From the NCBI RefSeq assembly GCF_037038585.1, contig NC_092522.1, forward strand, positions 48,521,661-48,585,660: a stretch of 64,000 bases of DNA. Direction: 5' to 3'. A program made the translations under genes and the position numbers. Source of the stretch: Patagioenas fasciata. Its lineage: Eukaryota; Chordata; Aves; Columbiformes; Columbidae. Under the pieces are notes generated by a model that saw only the letters and a program-made list of their open reading frames with translations, searched no databases and had not been told where the DNA came from. Below, piece by piece: positions 59,637 through 64,000 of this stretch; position 1 is the first letter of the stretch; each line of letters begins with the position of its first letter.

Positions 59637-62511
59637 ATATTAGTAAGGGGATATGACACTTTGTGGTGCTGAGACATTGCCTGAAAGCAAATTCCCATCA
59701 GAGAGACAAAAAGTTGTTACTATATAATAATATGGTGATTTATATAAAATGGAATGAGCTGGTGGTGTCAGTCTATTTCCCAGCAGAAGAGTCATGATCT
59801 CAGTTTCAGCGGAGGATTAAAGGGGTGTGAAGACTGAACTGCTCTCCCTCTTCCCTGTTGTCTCACCACAGCAGGGGAGGGAAATCTCACACTGACTACA
59901 CCATTTAGGTTCCTAAATTTCAAGTTGCTCATATAAATATGATTTACACTTTTAAGCTATTTAAATATTTTAACCAGCATCACTTTTAGTATCTCTTATA
60001 AAAACAAAATGTACCTATTTTTTTGAGGAAAAGTCTGGCTAGAATACTTAGGGAGTTTACTCAACTGTTCAGAGAAATGCATTAAAGTCTTAGAGAGTAC
60101 AAGATGAAAATACACTTTTTTTTACTGTGTTATCATGAAACAAGACTACATTTCAAAACTAGTGCTTCTCCACTTAGAACTTTTGCAGACAAACACTTTT
60201 TCTACTTTAAACTGAGTGTTTTAAACCAGTTGCAAGGTCCTTCCCATAAGTTTGTCTGCTTTCGGATATACTGCACAAGGGTAATTTGTGTATTTATATT
60301 TTGTATTGAGTACTTCTTCAAGAAAAGACTCAAATAAGCAGCAAATATAAGAGGGGGGAGGGAAAAAAAAATTGTGCAGCACCGAGACAAGCTTTTCCTC
60401 TCCCTCCAAAGACATCATAGTGCTGTCTACAAAGAATGACAAGGGTTATCTGTAAATAAAAGATTCTGGTGCCACGATGAAGTTCTGCTGGAGCCATGTT
60501 GAAAAAACTAGAGTCACACATCATCTGGAATCCAGAAAAGTGGATTTTCTCTAGACCATAAAGCAAGCTGCACATGTGGCCAGTTTTTCTTGTGTAAAAA
60601 ACCATTTGGAGTCCTTCGCACTGATCTGTTTCTATAACAGCAACCATCAACGGTTGTTTAAGAGAAATCAAGCCTTCGATCAAAGGCCTTCCAAAGAAAT
60701 CATGATAATACTTGTTGGAATGCTGCCCATTTTTGGTAAACACATTTACCAGACCTCACAGTCCAAGGTCAGAAGACTTGCTGACACATCCTCTGTTACC
60801 GCACAGAGTGCTGATCTTTTTGCTTTCCCAGCTTTTCTGGCAGGCTTGGGTAACTCTGGACCAGCAAGCTGGCTCTGGCTACAAGAAGTTACATTGCAAA
60901 CACCTGCAGCTTAGTCGCAGAGAAGCACAATGTGAGAACCACCTGGCTGAGTCCCTGGCTCTGTGTAGGAGACCCAAGCAGCCTTCTTCAGAGCCATTAC
61001 TGAACATCAGAACCTACAGCAGCACTCCATGGAATTTATAGATGTAAAAATGAGCCATTGTTTTTAAAATGAGCACTGGGGAGGATAAAGGTATGCATTC
61101 TCCCTATGGCAACTAGGAACGTCCTTCTCTCATGACCAGGGACAGAAAATGAGAAACAAGTCTTCCATCAAGTTGCTAAATCATCATTCAGTACACCAAC
61201 AGGACTCCGTATCTATTTAAGTAGTGGGATAACCCAGGCAATTTATATCAATAGAAAGTTTTTAGGGAATCGTTCTGTGACACTCATGCAAGAACAGAAG
61301 ACAGCTGTCTAAAAGAACTTAGGTCTCACGCTAGGAGAGTCAGTAAATTGTAAAAACCTGGTACCATGAAAGCACATCTGGCATGATGACCATCTAGAGT
61401 AAGCTCCACCCCGAACCCTGATTTTTCATTAACAGTTAATTACACATAAGAAAATCAGGTTTTCACATGACCATCATCTCAAATGCAAGAAAGACAAGAC
61501 AAAACCACTCAGTGCTATACAATTATTGAATAGTTAATTTATGAAGAACAGCTTTTCATTAATGCAAAAACTTCCAAGTATTGCTCTGACAAATTTTCAA
61601 ACCAGACTCTTACTACAGATTGTGTACTTTGACAAAATGTATTAGTCCTGGACAGATCCTGAAGAACTGGTATCATAAAAAGAAGATTCTTGCTCTTACA
61701 ACACCACCAAGATATCAAATACTTTACTCTGATTCAGTCACTGCTTTTATCAAGAACTATTAGCATATGAGATTTTGATTCACATTCATGCTGCCAAGAC
61801 ATGTTGACATTTCTAGTCCTGGCTTGAAGTCATCTGTTACTACAGACAGCAAATCAAAAAAGCACATGTTATAGTACTCTCCTGAATATGCTCGCCATTA
61901 AATATATTTAAATATACAAAGCATTATGAAGATATGCATTACAGGATGTTATCACTTCCTTTTTTGGGATAGTGTTGATGTCAGGAACGTTTATCCAGAC
62001 AATCGCTCACCCAGTTAGCACTATCGTCAGTTGCTATAAGAGGAGATCCATTTCCTCCACTTTAAAACAGCCCTCATGTTTCCTGTCTTGTATATGCAAA
62101 TATAAGGAGTTCACTGGGCAGCTAATCTAAATGATAAGCACACTGGCTGGATATGTATAGCACCGCTGTGAAGATCCACAGTGAAAAATCTTTCCCTATT
62201 CACTGTGTCTGTGTATGTCCAGGGAAAAACGGGCCCTTCAAACCTACGCCCTCACTGAACTTCAGGTGGGTTGAGAGATGCCAGCAACACAAAAGAGCAT
62301 TTAGATACCTGGTTGGCAGCAACGGCTCTAATTTGCAAGTGCGGCCTAGCTCTAAGGTGCACAGATCCTGAAAACCCAAGAGAAAAATGTAATGACATTA
62401 GAAAATCCACAGTCACAGCACAGCTGGATGACTACACTTATCGCTGGTACTGCTACCTAATCTGATCTCATTTTTGACACCTCCTTTTCCTTTTCAAATA
62501 AAACCTTACAG
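59637..62511. other. Noncoding stretch with opposed open frames
   Basis: Frames at 60330-60743 (minus, 137 codons) and 60576-61041 (plus, 112 and 109 codons) overlap on opposite strands. None is recognised. A minus-strand acceptor-like site (cttttatttacag) lies near 60450, without a good donor. No transposon is recognised. Confidence 0.3.
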
Positions 62512-62536
62512 CCAGATAAAGCACCCGAGACTTCAG
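62512..62536 (+). CDS. Microexon candidate, 25 nt
   Basis: This is the best microexon-type splice pair in the window: acceptor ctccttttccttttcaaata running to aaaccttacag, and donor ACTTCAG followed by GTAAGTGC. Phase 0 reads PDKAPETS plus one base and another frame (QIKHPRLQ) is also open. Twenty-five nt is not a multiple of three, so it would not be a frame-neutral cassette. No flanking exon is visible. Confidence 0.3.
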
Positions 62537-64000
62537 GTAAGTGCTCGTTCTGTACCAAAGGCATCTCACACAGTGCCTTGCATCGGTACTAACCTGTATT
62601 TTGGGGTTCTAAGCTTTAGCTAGTAGCTTCTACCCTGCTGCAATTCCCGGCAAAGACTTCATTGGTCTCACACTAAACATATTTAGAAATAAAAAACTAT
62701 AGTTTTTAACTCACTGGCTTTAATTTCTTGATCAACTGAATATTTAGATTCCCACTTAACAGAAAAACTCCATTCTCTCATGTGTAAAAAATACAGTGTA
62801 TTCTTCCCGAATTAACACATTTTGAATACATAATGAATTGTCTAAAAAAAAAGAAATTGTTTACTTTGGAAATAAATGAATAATGAGGACTAAGAAAAAA
62901 TGTGTGCTTAGAACAGAATTGTTACAACAATATAGGGAGGCAGGAAAATTCAAGTAAAAATCAGATCAAACTTATTTAGGTCTTCCACCACTTGAAACCC
63001 ATTTAATATTAACACTTAACCCATCATAACTTTAAAGCTATGGTTGCACTGGAGCTTAACTAAAGTATCTCCATAGGGTAGGGGTTATATTCTATTAATC
63101 TTAAACTCCTAATATATATTCTGCAGCTTATTTCCTCTAATGCAGAGATAATAGTGTACAGATAAACTATTTTTGCATCTGCATGGCACAGAGCTGCCTT
63201 TGTAGTTGAAATAAGAAGTTCCTTCACAGTTTAGAGAAGCAGCATCTCTCAGGAACTTACTTGCAGGCACCACATGAAAAATGCAGGAAGATCATATCTT
63301 ATAGATTATGATTTTAGAGAACATATATATACAAATATACACTCTTTCTTATTTAGGATTGGAAAAGGGTGGTCAGGCACAGAACTCTAGTTTAACATGA
63401 AGAAGAGCAATAGATAGAATTGAAAAAATATACAGTGCTCTCAAAAATATACAAGAATAATTCTAAATATTCAACCAATTCCACAGTTTCTGCCCCCAGA
63501 CCCTCTTTTGAAAAAAAGTTCAATAACTCAGAGAAGTAGATAGGAAAGATTTCTCCCAGTGCCTTTCATGCCTAGTAACGGCCACTGGTAACATTTTTAT
63601 TTGACATCTGCTTATGTAGGCAGGGAAAGCGCTGTCAGTGATGCACAAACTACTCAGAACAGGTCCCGGCTGGAAAGGGGCACTTTACACTGATCAACAG
63701 CATCTTTGAGAGGAGAGTGGACTCTGCCTCCAGCTCAATAAATTAATAAAATACAACTCATCCAAGCTTGTAGGTTATGTCAATGCTACAAGCTACTGTA
63801 AGTCTTATGACTCCTTTGGTTATTGTTGCACTAACAGCACTTCTAGGAGGCAGCCAGGAGAGATTGCAGGAGTCAGGAAAGAGCTGAGATGCAATATTGC
63901 TTTATTGATTTTGCTGTGAACAGGCAATGTAGCTGGTTGGGATATTTTTCCCCCCTTTAAATCCTTAAGCAGGTAAAAACAGCTCAAATGTGGGTGTGAT
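62537..64000. other. AT-rich noncoding stretch
   Basis: No repeat or exon is supported. A donor-like minus-strand site (CTGCAA followed by GTAAGT) lies near 63262 and a plus-strand GTAAGT at 63798, both without convincing partners. Confidence 0.35.

Noticed and set aside
60330..60914. 137-codon minus and 112-codon plus open frames
   Set aside because: They overlap on opposite strands, neither is recognised, and splice sites for either are poor.

Overview
This window looks like a stretch of a vertebrate nuclear genome, most likely avian. The main evidence is repeat content. The only recognisable transposable elements are six or so 5'-truncated CR1 LINE fragments with the typical bird/reptile CR1 3' end. 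There are no Alu/B1-like SINEs or L1 elements that I can recognise, no bacterial-type operons, and no rRNA or tRNA gene. The sequence is moderately AT-rich with scattered homopolymer and simple-repeat tracts, and genes appear only as short spliced exon candidates. None of the long open frames reads as a recognised protein.

Layout, left to right. From 1 to about 5.3 kb lies what I read as the 3' end of a plus-strand gene. A well-bounded internal exon (2918-3035) and a terminal exon (3936-3976) join in phase, and the first AATAAA signal in the trailer is at 5279-5284. From 5.3 to 11.4 kb there is noncoding DNA containing a striking 32-position imperfect inverted repeat centred on 6927. From 11.4 to 21 kb there is a CR1 tail, one open exon candidate (11675-11774) and a homeobox-motif-rich block near 12.75 kb. 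At 21143-21269 (minus) is a cysteine-rich exon candidate with faint thrombospondin-repeat-like spacing. At 23066-23335 is a composite array of 18 TTACG, 4 TGTTATG and 16 TTATG units. From 23.7 to 48 kb the DNA is mostly featureless, with two unrecognised minus-strand open frames at 36-37 kb, microexon-like signals at 42.3 and 47.5 kb, and one minus-strand CR1.

From 48.4 kb onward there is a CR1 copy, a 257-codon plus-strand open frame (49694-50467, the longest in the window, unrecognised), and an AT-rich tract. A nested CR1 cluster at 54.3-55.3 kb looks like a 5'-inverted copy split by a second CR1. Minus-strand exon candidates at 52.7, 57.9 and 58.1 kb are mutually phase-compatible. A compact plus-strand terminal-exon candidate lies at 59.5 kb and a 25-nt microexon candidate at 62.5 kb.

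I cannot name any gene here. Exon calls rest on splice-site consensus, open phase and peptide composition only, and such signals occur by chance in vertebrate DNA, so most are given low confidence. I found no multi-gene system. The observations most worth following are the hairpin at 6.9 kb, the TTACG/TTATG array and the nested, inverted CR1.
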